From: Bryopsis sp. KO-2023
Lineage: Eukaryota; Chlorophyta; Ulvophyceae; Bryopsidales; Bryopsidaceae
Assembly (NCBI GenBank): GCA_030272585.1
Contig: BSYQ01000009.1
Coordinates: forward strand, 1,674,001-1,738,000
DNA length: 64,000 bases
Direction of reading: 5' to 3'
The notes under the pieces are model-generated. The model was not told where the DNA came from. It searched no databases and saw only the letters and a program-made list of their open reading frames with translations. The translations under genes were made by a program, and so were the position numbers. The stretch's first letter is position 1; each line of letters opens with the position of its first letter. Of this stretch, positions 54,441 to 64,000 are shown one piece after another.

Positions 54441-56445
54441 TCATTCAGTGTGGACGGAGACACGGACGGACGGGGAGGCGGGTTTCGTTTGCTGGCCTCC
54501 CTAGTCTGATCGACTTGTGATTTTCACTGGTTTCCTTCATTGAGTGTGGACGGAGACACGGACGGGCGGGGAGGCGGGTTTCGTTTGCTGGCCTCCCTCG
54601 TTTTGTTTTTTTAGTGTGGACGGAGACACGGGCGGACGGGGAGGCGGGTTTCGTTTGCTGGCCTCCCTAGTCTGATCGACTTGTGATTTTCACCTGTTTC
54701 CTTCATTGAGTGTGGACGGAGACACGGGCGGACGGGGAGGCGGGTTTCGTTTGCTGGCCTCCCTCGTCTGATCGACTTGTGATTTTAACTCGTTTCGTTC
54801 ATTGAGTGTGGACGGAGACACGGGCGGACGGGGAGGCGGGTTTTGTTTGCTGGCCTCCCTCGTTTCGTTCATCCAGTGTGGGCGGAGACACGGGCGGACG
54901 GAGAGGCGGGTTTCGTTTCCTGGCCTCCCTCGTTCCGTTCATCCAGTGTGGGCGGAGACACGGGCGGACGGAGAGGCGGGTTTCGTTTGCTGGCCTCCCT
55001 CGTTTTGTTCTTTCAGTGTGGACGGAGACACGGGCGGGCGGGGAGGCGGGTTTCGTTTGCTGGCCTCCCTAGTCTGATCGACTTGTGATTTTCACCTGTT
55101 TCCTTCATTGAGTGTGGACGGAGACACGGGCGGACGGGGAGGCGGGTTTTGTTTGCTGGCCTCCCTCGTTTCGTTCATCCAGTGTGGACGGAGACACGGG
55201 CGGACGGGGAGGCGGGTTTTGTTTGCTGGCCTCCCTCGTTTCGTTCATCCAGTGTGGGCGGAGACACGGGCGGACGGAGAGGCGGGTTTCGTTTCCTGGC
55301 CTCCCTAGTCTGATCGACTTGTGATTTTCACCTGTTTCCTTCATTGAGTGTGGACGGAGACACGGGCGGACGGGGAGGCGGGTTTTGTTTGCTGGCCTCC
55401 CTCGTTTCGTTCATCCAGTGTGGACGGAGACACGGGCGGACGGGGAGGCGGGTTTTGTTTGCTGGCCTCCCTCGTTTCGTTCATCCAGTGTGGGCGGAGA
55501 CACGGGCGGACGGAGAGGCGGGTTTTGTTTGCTGGCCTCCCTCGTTTCGTTCTTTCAGTGTGGACGGAGACACGGGGGGGCGGGGAGGCGGGTTTCGTTT
55601 GCTGGCCTCTCTCGTCTGATCGACTTGTGATTTTAACTCGTTTCGTTCATTGAGTGTGGACGGAGACACGGACGGGCGGGGAGGCGGGTTTCGTTTGCTG
55701 GCCTCCCTCGTTTTGTTCTTTCAGTGTGGACGGAGACACGGGCGGACGGAGAGGCGGGTTTCGTTTGCTGGCCTCCCTAGTCTGATCGACTTGTGATTTT
55801 CACCTGTTTCCTTCATTGAGTGTGGACGGAGACACGGGCGGACGGGGAGGCGGGTTTTGTTTGCTGGCCTCCCTCGTTTCGTTCATCCAGTGTGGACGGA
55901 GACACGGGCGGACGGGGAGGCGGGTTTTGTTTGCTGGCCTCCCTCGTTTCGTTCATCCAGTGTGGACGGAGACACGGGCGGACGGGGAGGCGGGTTTTGT
56001 TTGCTGGCCTCCCTCGTTTCGTTCATCCAGTGTGGGCGGAGACACGGGCGGACGGAGAGGCGGGTTTCGTTTCCTGGCCTCCCTCGTTTCGTTCATCCAG
56101 TGTGGGCGGAGACACGGGCGGACGGAGAGGCGGGTTTCGTTTGCTGGCCTCCCTCGTTTCGTTCTTTCAGTGTGGACGGAGACACGGGGGGGCGGGGAGG
56201 CGGGTTTCGTTTGCTGGCCTCTCTCGTCTGATCGACTTGTGATTTTAACTCGTTTCGTTCATTGAGTGTGGACGGAGACACGGACGGGCGGGGAGGCGGG
56301 TTTCGTTTGCTGGCCTCCCTCGTCTGATCGACTTGTGATTTTAACTCGTTTCGTTCATTGAGTGTGGACGGAGACACGGACGGACGGGGAGGCGGGTTTC
56401 GTTTGCTGGCCTCCCTAGTCTGATCGACTTGTGATTTTCACGTGA
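54440..56445 (+). repeat. 70/96-bp satellite array of element K
   Basis: GTGTGGACGGAGACACGG recurs about 25 times at spacings of 70 or 96 bp (54448, 54544, 54614, 54710, 54806, 54876, 54946, 55016 and on). The longer unit carries an extra 26-bp piece around AGTCTGATCGACTTGTGATT. Larger blocks are themselves duplicated (for example 55344-55630 resembles 55816-56242). Open frames through it are repeat artefacts. Confidence 0.95.
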
Positions 56446-56650
56446 ATCCCCTTCAGTCCGACTTCCGATTATTCCGTTTATTTATATTTGGTTTAGGGTC
56501 GCGTTAGCCGCCGCATCGACCGCGCGACCGGCGTGCGTGTTAGACCGGCGCGACCGGCGTGCGTGTTAGACCGGCGCGGCGACCGCGACCGCGACCGGCG
56601 GACAAAGAGGGGGTAAACCCGCGGGGACCAGGTCCTGTTAACCCTTCCTC
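56446..56650 (+). repeat. right end of element K
   Basis: GC-rich. It has a duplicated CGCGACCGGCGTGCGTGTTA block (about 56522 and 56550) and ends CCTGTTAACCCTTCCTC, the inverted counterpart of the left end, followed by the duplication GATAATTC. Confidence 0.75.
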
Positions 56651-56658
56651 GATAATTC

Positions 56659-57224
56659 AAAGGGCTGATGCTGCAGGCAAAAACATGCTAGGAAGCATGA
56701 AACGGACCATCTCTTACACTGATGTACCTGAGGATTTATCCACAACACAACCAGAATTGGCACGTCTTCATTCAATTATTCTGCAATACTTCCAGGGTAT
56801 GCACCTTGATGACAAAAAAATACACATGTGCAAGAGCATGTGCATTTACAACGATTACGGCGCTTCGAAAACGGCACGGTCAGCCAAAATTTTTCATGGA
56901 AAAAAGTGTTTCTCAGCACTTTCCATTTTGGGGGAGAACAATCAGACATGGTTTGCTCAAGTGCGTGCTTTTTTCCGGGGATCACGAAACGGGGAGGTTC
57001 ATGATCTTGCATTTGTCCGATGGTATGAACGAGCTAACGACGGCCCTTCAAATCACAAGGAAAATGTCTACTTGAAATGGGATAAGGTCAGGATTGAAGG
57101 AAGACTACAAGCAAATTATGATTTGGTGCCAATTCAATGTGTGCAAGATTTGGTTCTTTTGCATAAAGACCATGGGACTAAAGGAGGAAAGAAGAGGTTT
57201 TTCTTGAATCAATACATTCGCTGA
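56659..57224 (+). CDS. Plavaka-type transposase, 3' part (end of exon 4)
   Basis: Resumes the frame left at 39261 directly after the 8-bp duplication. It encodes a C-terminal module beginning RADAAGKNMLGSMKRT, with FAQVRAFFRG, FVRWYERANDG, YDLVPIQCVQDLVLL and FFLNQYIR before the stop. The pattern (a strand-rich reader-like domain, then a P-x-x-x-I segment, then F-x-N-x-Y near the end) is typical of the C-termini of Plavaka-group proteins. The upstream open frame in element K's end (from 56559) is not part of the original gene. Confidence 0.8.
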
Positions 57225-57989
57225 TGCATCATAATTTTGACCATCCAAGTCTGTTTGGACGTGCGTTGCAAACATACCTGAAATGTACAGCCACCAAGCA
57301 TTACCATTTCTACTGACAAGGACAAGATTTAAGGATCTTCATGGGCTGTTTTTTTTCCTGAATGGATCCAAGCTGTTGCTGCTCTGTAACCAACTTGGTT
57401 GATTGAATCTGGCCTGGTCAGTGTCAGCTTCCTAACCCGACATTTTTCAGAGTCTTCAACAGTCCACACACACACACACTTTTTCAGTTTCTCCAATGCA
57501 CCACTACTTGCTGGCTGACCTGACCCCAAGCAACATGTCTTATGAAAACATTTCATGCACTGTTCCCCGTGCGGATTTTTATTTTGAATAGGGGGGGGGG
57601 AATCTTTTTCGAGCGCACGAGACGACTTTCGAATGGCAGTCTTGAGAAAAGAAAAGATTAAGCAGACGGCAGCACCCACCTGCAGCAACCACACGCCGTG
57701 TTCGGCGAACGCACCACTGGGGGGTATTATTGGCAGCGAACAGCATCCACGACCTCAACACGACCTCAGAAAGCGGACTTCCTGTCTTGTGCAAGTCAGA
57801 GTCGCTTATCGATTGGCGGAAACCTATCGGAAATCGAAAATATATCAACAGGCCCAAGAAGTCGAACGCCAACAGGACAAGCGAAAATGTCTCCAAACCC
57901 ATGGGAAGTCACATCGTCTTTGTCACGTGTTTGTGGGTCCGTGAAAACTTGAACAAAAAGTTCACGGAAACAAGGAGAAGTGAGTGTGG
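57225..57989. other. Plavaka-like element, right interior
   Basis: Follows the transposase stop. Contains a short CA run and a G run but no supported gene; overlapping short frames on both strands (57579-57902, 57633-57944) show no family. Confidence 0.5.
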
Positions 57990-58220
57990 TTCGCGGTATT
58001 TGTGTGTCGATTTCACGCACGTGATTCCACCGTCAATTTAATGCACGTCACATGATCGATATTTTTGCGTCAAACAGACGCGCGAGCTTTCAGCGTGTTT
58101 TTGCGTCAAGTTCGCGTCCGTGATTTGGCGATAACTTGGTGTTGTTTGACGCAAGCGCTGCACAACAAGCGTCAAATACCGCCCATAAAGTGACGCTGAC
58201 ACCCCGTGAAAGAATCAGTG

Positions 58221-58261
58221 ACGCTACTTTATCATCATTTTATCGCGGTTGGTTTTTTCAG
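58221..58261 (-). repeat. right terminal inverted repeat of the Plavaka-like element
   Basis: Reverse complement of 6324-6364 with two mismatches, ending CGCGGTTGGTTTTTTCAG. Confidence 0.85.
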
Positions 58262-59739
58262 ATGCAGAGTCCAAAGTTCCTCCAGCCAATCTCTCTATTT
58301 GACTGTTTCAGTCTGGTCCCCTGGATCCTGATTGTGAGCAAGAGAAAACAATTTTCTGCAACCAATGTGTGGAACCCCCCCCCCTTCCCCCTTCACATCT
58401 TGAGCTACTAAAAAACGAATATACAATCCTTCCCATGTCTTTTTGCCAACCTGATTACCATAAAATCTGCAAGAATGGTACTGTGCCATTGTCTGGGTGA
58501 TTGGAAAAAAAGAGTCAAATCAGGCAGCAGCGTCGCTCTGTGCTGATTCGAATGAATTGGACACAACGAGGCCCTTCATTGAAAAGAACCTCTGCACCCT
58601 GAAATAACATCATCAAGGGATATCTAAAATCAAAGTGAAAGACTGCCAGTGGCAGCATTGTATGGGGTAGGGTCAGTATTCAAAGGTGACCAGCCAGGAA
58701 GCCCCTTCTCTCAGACGTGAAATTTATGGCTAGTCGATTCCTATGCAGGTGGATGGCAAACCTTTGAAGCAAGCTGCCGCTATATGATTATTAGAGTTGG
58801 CGCACTTGAAAAGGCACTTGAAAAGGTTTCTGCTCCTACCTACTGGATTTTTAAACGATGTGGTTTGGGTGCGCGGCATATAAAGGAGGTGCTTCTTCGT
58901 GTGTCAATCAACCAGGACTCAATATACGGTGGCTCACTTCTCCCCGTCTGGGTAGCTCAGTGGACTAGAGTATTTTGACGTATATTTGATTGAGTTAGCT
59001 TTTAGAAATGTTGATGATTTGCTTCGAATGGATTGGATAGTTTGATTAAAGCGATATAAACCTTGCTAGCTGAGGGTTTTTCTTTGTGTTCCCCCGATGC
59101 TATAGGCTCTGGCCTGGGATGTCCAATAATATTTTTGGTTGGACTAGAGTCTTGGCTGTCGCGTAGTGGTGGCTAGGCCTTTCGATTTGGGTTCGAGTCC
59201 CACCCTGGACACTTTTCTATGATGTTTGCTTGCAGACAGTATAATCCCTGAATAGATGTATCGCGTGGATGGAAGTGTTGTGAAACGACGTGATTCAACC
59301 CTTCCCTTATCGTTCTTTCTTGCCTTGACCGGCAAAAATCGTGCTACTCAAGGAGAGAAACTCTTCTTTTGTCATTGAAATTTTGATTGGGTCTCTTGTC
59401 CCATTTTGGTTTCAAGAGAAGCTAAGATGTTTCCTTCCGTTTTCATAGTTATTATTTTCGGAATAGACCCATGATTTTTCCCATATGAATGAATTGGTGT
59501 GGTCGAATGAGACACTAAAAGTGAGATGGTTCCTATTTCCTTTCATGATTTTTATAGTTGATTTCTGGAGAAATGAGCAAATTTGTAAATTGTAAAGGTC
59601 AAAAATCTCCAGATTCCTCACAATTTTCCCAACACCTTAAACACTCCCTGGCTGTCTGGCACCCCCTCCGCCCACCCTTTCTTGAACTCCAGTGCCGCCT
59701 CCAGTGTAAGCACTCAGTGTTTACACTAGAGGGTCTAGG
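58262..59739. other. right flank, no protein gene seen
   Basis: A/T-rich host DNA. Apart from the split tRNA-like sequence at 58946-59210 nothing could be supported. Confidence 0.5.
58946..59210 (+). other. tRNA-like sequence split by a 168-bp insertion
   Basis: The first part (58946-58971) has a GTCTGGG acceptor strand and a GCTC-AGTGGACTA-GAGT D-arm. The second (59151-59210) has a GGTTCGAGTCC T-loop block and CCTGGAC, which pairs with GTCTGGG (two G-T pairs). The 11 bp TGGACTAGAGT occurs at 58961-58971 and 59140-59150, flanking the insertion as a target duplication would. The combined 86 nt fits a tRNA with a long variable arm or short intron, but the anticodon arm is not clear, so it may be a tRNA-derived SINE. 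Confidence 0.45.
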
Positions 59740-60063
59740 CTAGACCCTCCACTTTTGAAAGTTTGCTCCGCGAGTCCAGAAAATCGGATCGTCCAGGGAA
59801 CTCAACAATGGGGCACGAATCGTGGCGAACGATGTAGGTGCACTGAACCTGAGGTCCTTCTCGAAGGAACCAGTCATAGCATCCGCCTGGTTCTGTGTGA
59901 TATCCGCCAGAATTTTTCTCTGAACGGACGACACGCGTTTTCTATTTTTCGCCTTGTGGTCAAGCGTGGGCGCAGTGTTTCGGAGGGGACTCAACTTCTT
60001 TTGGCTCTCGCAGCTTTTCTCCCACTCGTTGATTTTTTCGGTTTCGTTTTCGAGTTTTCGCAA
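59740..60063 (-). CDS. possible small gene or exon, unknown function
   Basis: 107-residue frame starting MRKLENETEKINEWEKSCES. It is polar and charged at the N-terminus and ends FWTRGANFQKWRV. Composition looks coding-like and it lies just downstream of the gene at 60276-61675 on the same strand, so it may be a separate small gene or an unlinked exon. No family was recognised. Confidence 0.3.
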   Translation of the reverse strand: MRKLENETEKINEWEKSCESQKKLSPLRNTAPTLDHKAKNRKRVSSVQRKILADITQNQADAMTGSFEKDLRFSAPTSFATIRAPLLSSLDDPIFWTRGANFQKWRV

Positions 60064-60275
60064 TTTTTAATTCCTGGTTGCTCTTGTCTTCTTTGGTGAT
60101 TCCTTTCCTCATCGTCAATCGCTGATCGTCGATCGCTGTGGTGCTACGCCGGCCAATCGAAATGATTTGGTCTGTCGGCTGTAAATCGATAACAACCTAG
60201 ACCACATACACAACATAAAAAATTGCAAAACTGTAGAGCGAAAGCAAGCGCCACTTCTGTTGAACGGCATTCATC

Positions 60276-61675
60276 TCATGCAGCCACTCTCAGAGAGTGC
60301 CCTTTGCGATGTGAGGATTCGTTTATTTGAGGTTCTGCTTCTTCGATTGGTATCGTACCTCTCTGGCTGTCGAACCATCGTGACCCGGGAGAATTCCTCT
60401 TAGTCCGAAGTACGATCGCCAGTGGCGCTCGACTGATTCGTTCAATGACACAACGAAGACTGGAAGTCATTTTGGTTTCCCCCGGTTCTCCCATCGCCAA
60501 GCTTGACGACAGCATTTCCTTTCCATCCATTTCGAGGATGTTCTCGACAGCGGGGTTTTCCTCTTCAAGAGCCCCCAGCTCCACCTCAGACTGTTTCCCA
60601 GCATCTTCAAGGACATCAATCTGACGCTCTTCCCCTGTGGAAGATATGACAGTTGCTACTCCGCAGTGGATGGGTACACCGCTGTCGTTCACAAGAGTGC
60701 CGCTCTCAGCGACCTCGCGTGTTCTGGCTGATCCTTCATCTTTCTGAGACGCAAGCTGCTCAGGAAGGCAGGAAATCATTGAAACAAGACTGGCAGGTGG
60801 ACCCTCGCCCTCGCTATCCGCCAGTGTGGTCAATGCATGTTCCAAACTCCTGGCCCCCTCCTGCACACTTGTCTCCGATATTTCTGTCAACACTGTGAAC
60901 ACTTTTGAGAGCTTGTCGCCAATGAAGGATATTCTTCCCTCGTCCAGTGTCGGATTTGTTTCCCCAACCTCTCCAGCGTCTTCGATCTCTGGAATAGCCT
61001 CCGCCGTCAGACCCATAGCTGTCCTCAATTTTTCCTGGGAGAAAAGGGAGAAGTTTAGATTTTGGACGAAATCCAAATGTTGTTGGGGATTTTGCAAATC
61101 TATTAACACATTGTTTCCAAAGGAGCTTGCGGCACCAGCAAAAAAAAGGGACCCCCCAGTCCTCTGAGGGTGCATATGGAAAGAAAGAAGCTTGGCCATC
61201 AATTCCTTGTCCTTCAAGAGTACCTTTTCAGGGCTGATTGCCGCCCCAAGATCGCCTCTGCCGACCACAGCTCCATAATCCATTGCGTTGAGAAGGTATC
61301 CACTCACAGGCTCTTTTGATAAGATCGCGTCCGTAGCGAAGTAGACGGAACATTGTCTCACCAGATCCGGGTTGACGATAGTGGGACAAGAAGCTCTGTA
61401 GTTGGAAATCGTCTGAAACGTCTTTCCACTATCAGAGAATGCCAGGAGCATACCTGAAACAAGACGAGAATGTAAAACCGCTTAGTTGTAATTCAGATGC
61501 CATCGAGAATTGCAGCTGCGTAGTACAACAGCCCGTGCTTGCCTTGTGCGTACAGAAGGGAGCAAGCTTTGTCGGGAAACTTGCCTGGCTTGATTTCTAT
61601 TGCGCTCTTAGCCGTTGTGCAGGCCAACGCTTCAAAAATTCCCATAGGCTTCAAATCCACTTTCATAATTACCAT
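60276..61675 (-). CDS. unrecognised two-exon host protein
   Basis: Exon 1 is 61675-61501 (MVIMKVDLKPMGIFEALACT ... YYAAAILDG) and exon 2 is 61453-60276, giving 450 residues. The two frames join in phase only if the 47-bp intron uses a GC donor (GCATCT) with a normal TTTCAG acceptor; a separate start at 61451 for exon 2 is the alternative. The N-terminal 200 residues look globular (VGRGDLGAAISPEKVLLKDK, FFAGAASSFGNNVLIDLQNP). The rest is acidic and probably disordered, with an arginine-rich tail. I do not recognise a family. A 66-bp palindrome lies about 140 bp upstream of the start. Confidence 0.55.
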
Positions 61676-61811
61676 GTTTCTCCTCAGTTACGATGTTTCT
61701 CCTTGACTGAATAGTGACCCGGAGTTGAATTTTCGATTGGAGAGTGTGTTTTTAAAGGGCACGTGAGTTGACCGTGAGTTTCTGTCGAATGGGTTTCTGT
61801 CGAGTGAGCGA

Positions 61812-61877
61812 AGGTGGGCTCGACCGGACCGGCGCCGAATAACCGGTTATTCTGCACCGGTCCGGTCGAGCCTACCT
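61812..61877. repeat. 66-bp near-perfect palindrome
   Basis: Two 33-bp arms with about three mismatches, centred on AACC|GGTT. Arms contain GGCTCGACCGGACCGG and its reverse complement. It lies in the upstream region of the gene starting at 61675 and could form a hairpin or cruciform. Confidence 0.88.
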
Positions 61878-64000
61878 CATTTCGGTCGTTTCAGTTGTGG
61901 GAAACGATGGTGTAGAATATCGCTATTAGTGTTGTGGATTGTTGATCTTCCCGCACTCAGGCCCCAAACGGAAGTAGAAATTACAAAGAGAAACAATTTT
62001 AAGAGCAGGATTGCTCACAAATCGACCCCATAAACAAACAAAAAAAAGCCTCTTCCACTATCTTTTGCCTTTGTGTCCTCACAGTCCTGGCAAAATTCTG
62101 TTGCTTTATTCTGTCCAGAAACCAAAAACTGCAAAAAGTGTTTGGAGGGGGTTTTCCATGTTGGCTGCCTCCACCCAAAGCTTTGGGTGTGTGTCGATGC
62201 CCCATCCTGCAAATAAATCGAAACATTCCATCCACATTTCTGCTCATGCACAACAGTTGCTGTAGATTGATCAGACGCTCAAACAAGCCCAGGCTCCCTA
62301 GCCCAGGCTACCATACCAGGAGCATGGGTTCATGCCATCATGGGTGCCATCTCAGAGCCAAGGGCAGTTCAATCTTTTCTAGTGGAGGCTGCGCAGTTTT
62401 AGCTGCCAAAAAGTCATTGCCAAAACAAAACCCTGAATATCAAAGGGAAGAAACTGGTCAGAAACTAGAAGTAGCCTTTTCTGTGCATTTTCCTCGTTTC
62501 GATTTTTCTAGAACAGTAAAACATCCTCCTGGATTTTTCAAAAACAAACATTCAGAGAAGCATGATGATTTTTAGTGGGGCTCAAAATTTATGCAGCCAA
62601 AAACACACACACATACAAAAACAAAAACATCCCTTCGTCCAGCTGCGTGTGAATTTTCTCAAAAGACTTTCGCAAGCCTGAGGGCGATTGGCGTTGCCGA
62701 AGGGGGTCATGCTGGTGGCGGCTCCATCCACCGACAGTCTGTCAACGATGATCCCCTTCTCGTTCACCAGCAGCCAAAGGGGGGGTCACTCCAGAAATAG
62801 AGACCCCGCTGCAAGGGCTATCCTGAACAAGCGACTCGTCGATCCTGCTGGGTGGGGATGAAAAATGGTCTGGTGGGCTGCTGAAATCGTCGATTCGAAC
62901 CCCTCGTTAGCCGGAAAATGTCTTGTGCGAGGTTGGACGCCAAGCCATCGACACCAGTGAGGTTTTGGGAAATTCCTGGGGAGCTCTATTCCAGGCAGAC
63001 CTGGATCTATTCACAGCGAGTGTTGTTGAGAGTGCTGTTGCTGCTTCAGTGTGCAGAATAAATCAGATGGATCGGTGATGTGCAGTGTCAAATTCGATGG
63101 TTGTGTCGTGTCACAGCAGCAGGTATTACCTGGCCATTTTGGGGCGTAACACCAAACCTTATTTTGGGCGTCAATTCACGTCATGAGATTTTACAAATTT
63201 TCTTCTCTGTCCAATTCCCCCTTCCAACCAAATCAAACAGAAAAAATAAAACAACAAGATGTCCCTTTCATCACCAAAAATTTGCAGTCAAAGGTTTCTT
63301 TCAATTCCTCCACTGCAAATTTTATTTCCGTTTGCAAAGCAAAACCCCTTTTCAGCAAGTTTGGAGCAAGAAATCTCCAAATGACCAAATGACCAGAACT
63401 CACTCCTCCTTCCAACCAGATCAACCTCTGCAAAAAATGATTCCACTCCGTTTCAACACAAAAGACAAGACATCTTTTCACAAAAAAAAGAAAGAAAAGC
63501 AGATTCATGTCGACATCCTTTTGGATGCACTGAATCAAACCTCTGCCCCCCTTTTCCTTCTCCACAATAAACAACCTTATTCAAGTCTTTCCATGTTTTT
63601 CCCAGATGGGCAAAAAACAAAAAAAAGACAAGAAATATGATCCAACAAGTAATGTCTGGGTTGGTCCACATTTGAACCACCTTTTCCTTCCTTTTCTCTT
63701 TTTTTTTTTTTTGGAGTCTTCGACCCCTTTTTTTTTTCCCTGCATTTTTCTGAACCTTTGGAGGGTTTGTTCCTCCAAAGACCAGGTGTCAGACACTTTC
63801 AGCAACAGTCAATCCTTCCTGAAGAATTCTTGTTTTCTCCCACACTCCATTCCCTTTTCTCAAATCGAACTACTGCAGCTCATTTTCTCACAATTTTCAG
63901 TGAAAAAAGTTGATTGCATTCATTCGTTCACTTCCACCCAGATCGCTTTCAGAAAAAAGAATTTCAAAAGAAGCAATCAAAATTAATTTTCAGTTTTTTT
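61878..64000. other. right end of window, no supported gene
   Basis: Several short frames (62138-62575, 63080-63640) have no family resemblance. It contains the second dispersed repeat copy and long poly-T tracts. Confidence 0.45.
63172..63325 (+). repeat. dispersed repeat, copy 2
   Basis: Same orientation as 5516-5720 and shares its blocks AATTCACGTCATGAGAT, AAATTTTCTTCTCTGT, GTCCCTTTCATCACC and AAAAATTTG. It is shorter because of internal gaps. Confidence 0.6.

Larger units (their letters stand above)
39262..56650 (+). mobile_element. 17.4-kb multigene KDZ-type DNA transposon (element K)
   Basis: Flanked by a perfect 8-bp duplication GATAATTC (39254-39261 and 56651-56658). Ends are imperfect inverted repeats sharing GGGTTAAC about 6 bp from each edge (left CAAGAGGGGTTAACGGG, right reverse complement GAGGAAGGGTTAACAGG). 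Removing K plus one duplication restores the Plavaka transposase frame exactly, which independently confirms the borders. An 8-bp duplication fits what I recall for Zisupton, a KDZ member. It encodes a DUF3987-like protein, a KDZ transposase with a chromodomain, two coiled-coil zinc-motif proteins and a small basic protein, separated by four kinds of tandem array. Confidence 0.85.
6324..58261 (+). mobile_element. Plavaka/CACTA-like DNA transposon holding nested insertions
   Basis: Left end CTGAAAAAACCAACCGCG is exactly inverted at the right end. The inverted repeats are 6324-6364 and 58221-58261, 41 bp with two mismatches. AT flanks both ends, so a 2-bp target duplication is possible but weak. 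The element carries a Plavaka-type transposase on the plus strand (19981 to 57224) and a second gene on the minus strand (17498-18926). Subtracting three nested elements with their target duplications (8337-17497, 21983-38286, 39262-56650) leaves about 9.1 kb, a normal size for this superfamily. Both ends have subterminal repeats rich in GTTTCACG/TTGCGTCAA motifs. The alternative, two unrelated end fragments in opposite orientation, is less likely because the transposase starts and ends between them. Confidence 0.8.

Noticed and set aside
54690-56377. Cysteine/tryptophan-rich frames such as 55816-56265
   Set aside because: They read through the 70/96-bp satellite, are open in more than one frame, and have no start context or family.
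56559-56658. Start of the 221-codon frame at 56559 as the true N-terminus of a separate gene
   Set aside because: Bases before 56651 belong to the right end of element K; the coding similarity begins after the 8-bp duplication and continues the Plavaka exon cut at 39261.
6324-58261. The whole 52 kb as a single giant cargo-carrying or virus-like element
   Set aside because: Each internal block has its own ends and target duplication and the Plavaka transposase frame continues across them; no capsid, polymerase B or packaging gene is present.
62138-62575. 145-codon plus-strand frame in the right flank
   Set aside because: No domain, overlapping frames on both strands, composition like surrounding noncoding DNA.
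1-64000. CRISPR arrays, operons, ribosome binding sites or bacterial terminators
   Set aside because: Spliced genes and eukaryotic transposons show nuclear eukaryotic DNA; the regular arrays have no unique spacers between repeats.

Overview
The window is nuclear DNA from a eukaryote. Its genes carry spliceosomal introns (GT-AG, with two probable GC-AG), some promoters have TATA-like boxes, poly-A/poly-T tracts are common, and most of the sequence is mobile DNA. The mix of a SVOP-like transporter, Plavaka and KDZ DNA transposons and chromodomain Ty3 elements suggests a protist with a repeat-rich genome, perhaps an alga or chromerid-like alveolate. That placement is a guess; no rRNA or organellar marker is present to settle it.

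Left flank (1-6323): the 3' two-thirds of a multi-exon SV2/SVOP-type transporter on the plus strand, then a coiled-coil protein gene on the minus strand. Right flank (58262-64000): a split tRNA-like sequence, an unrecognised two-exon minus-strand gene, a 66-bp palindrome, and a second copy of a dispersed repeat also present at 5.5 kb.

The 52 kb between (6324-58261) reads as one nest of transposons. The outermost layer is a Plavaka/CACTA-like DNA transposon with 41-bp inverted termini (2 mismatches). It carries a transposase gene (start 19981, stop 57224) and a divergent minus-strand gene (start 18926). Three elements sit inside it: Ty3 chromovirus 1 (8337-17497, target duplication CAAAC); a large LTR element B (21983-38286, duplication GTGTG), whose 5' LTR holds Ty3 chromovirus 2 (22599-29849, duplication GACCT); and a 17.4-kb KDZ-type DNA transposon K (39262-56650, perfect 8-bp duplication GATAATTC). 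Without these insertions the Plavaka element would be about 9.1 kb.

Element K is the most interesting part. It encodes a predicted DUF3987-like P-loop protein (852 aa), a KDZ-family transposase with a chromodomain embedded in it (780 aa), two proteins of matching plan (coiled coil, acidic/low-complexity linker, then CxxC / CxxHxxC / CxxC), and a small basic protein. Between the genes lie four separate tandem arrays (110/220/330-bp, 186-bp, 66-bp and 70/96-bp units). A 463-bp hAT-type MITE carrying a tRNA-Cys-like stretch has inserted into one of its zinc-motif genes. A plausible reading is that the transposase and the DUF3987 ATPase together move or replicate K, with the zinc proteins as accessory factors; this is inference.
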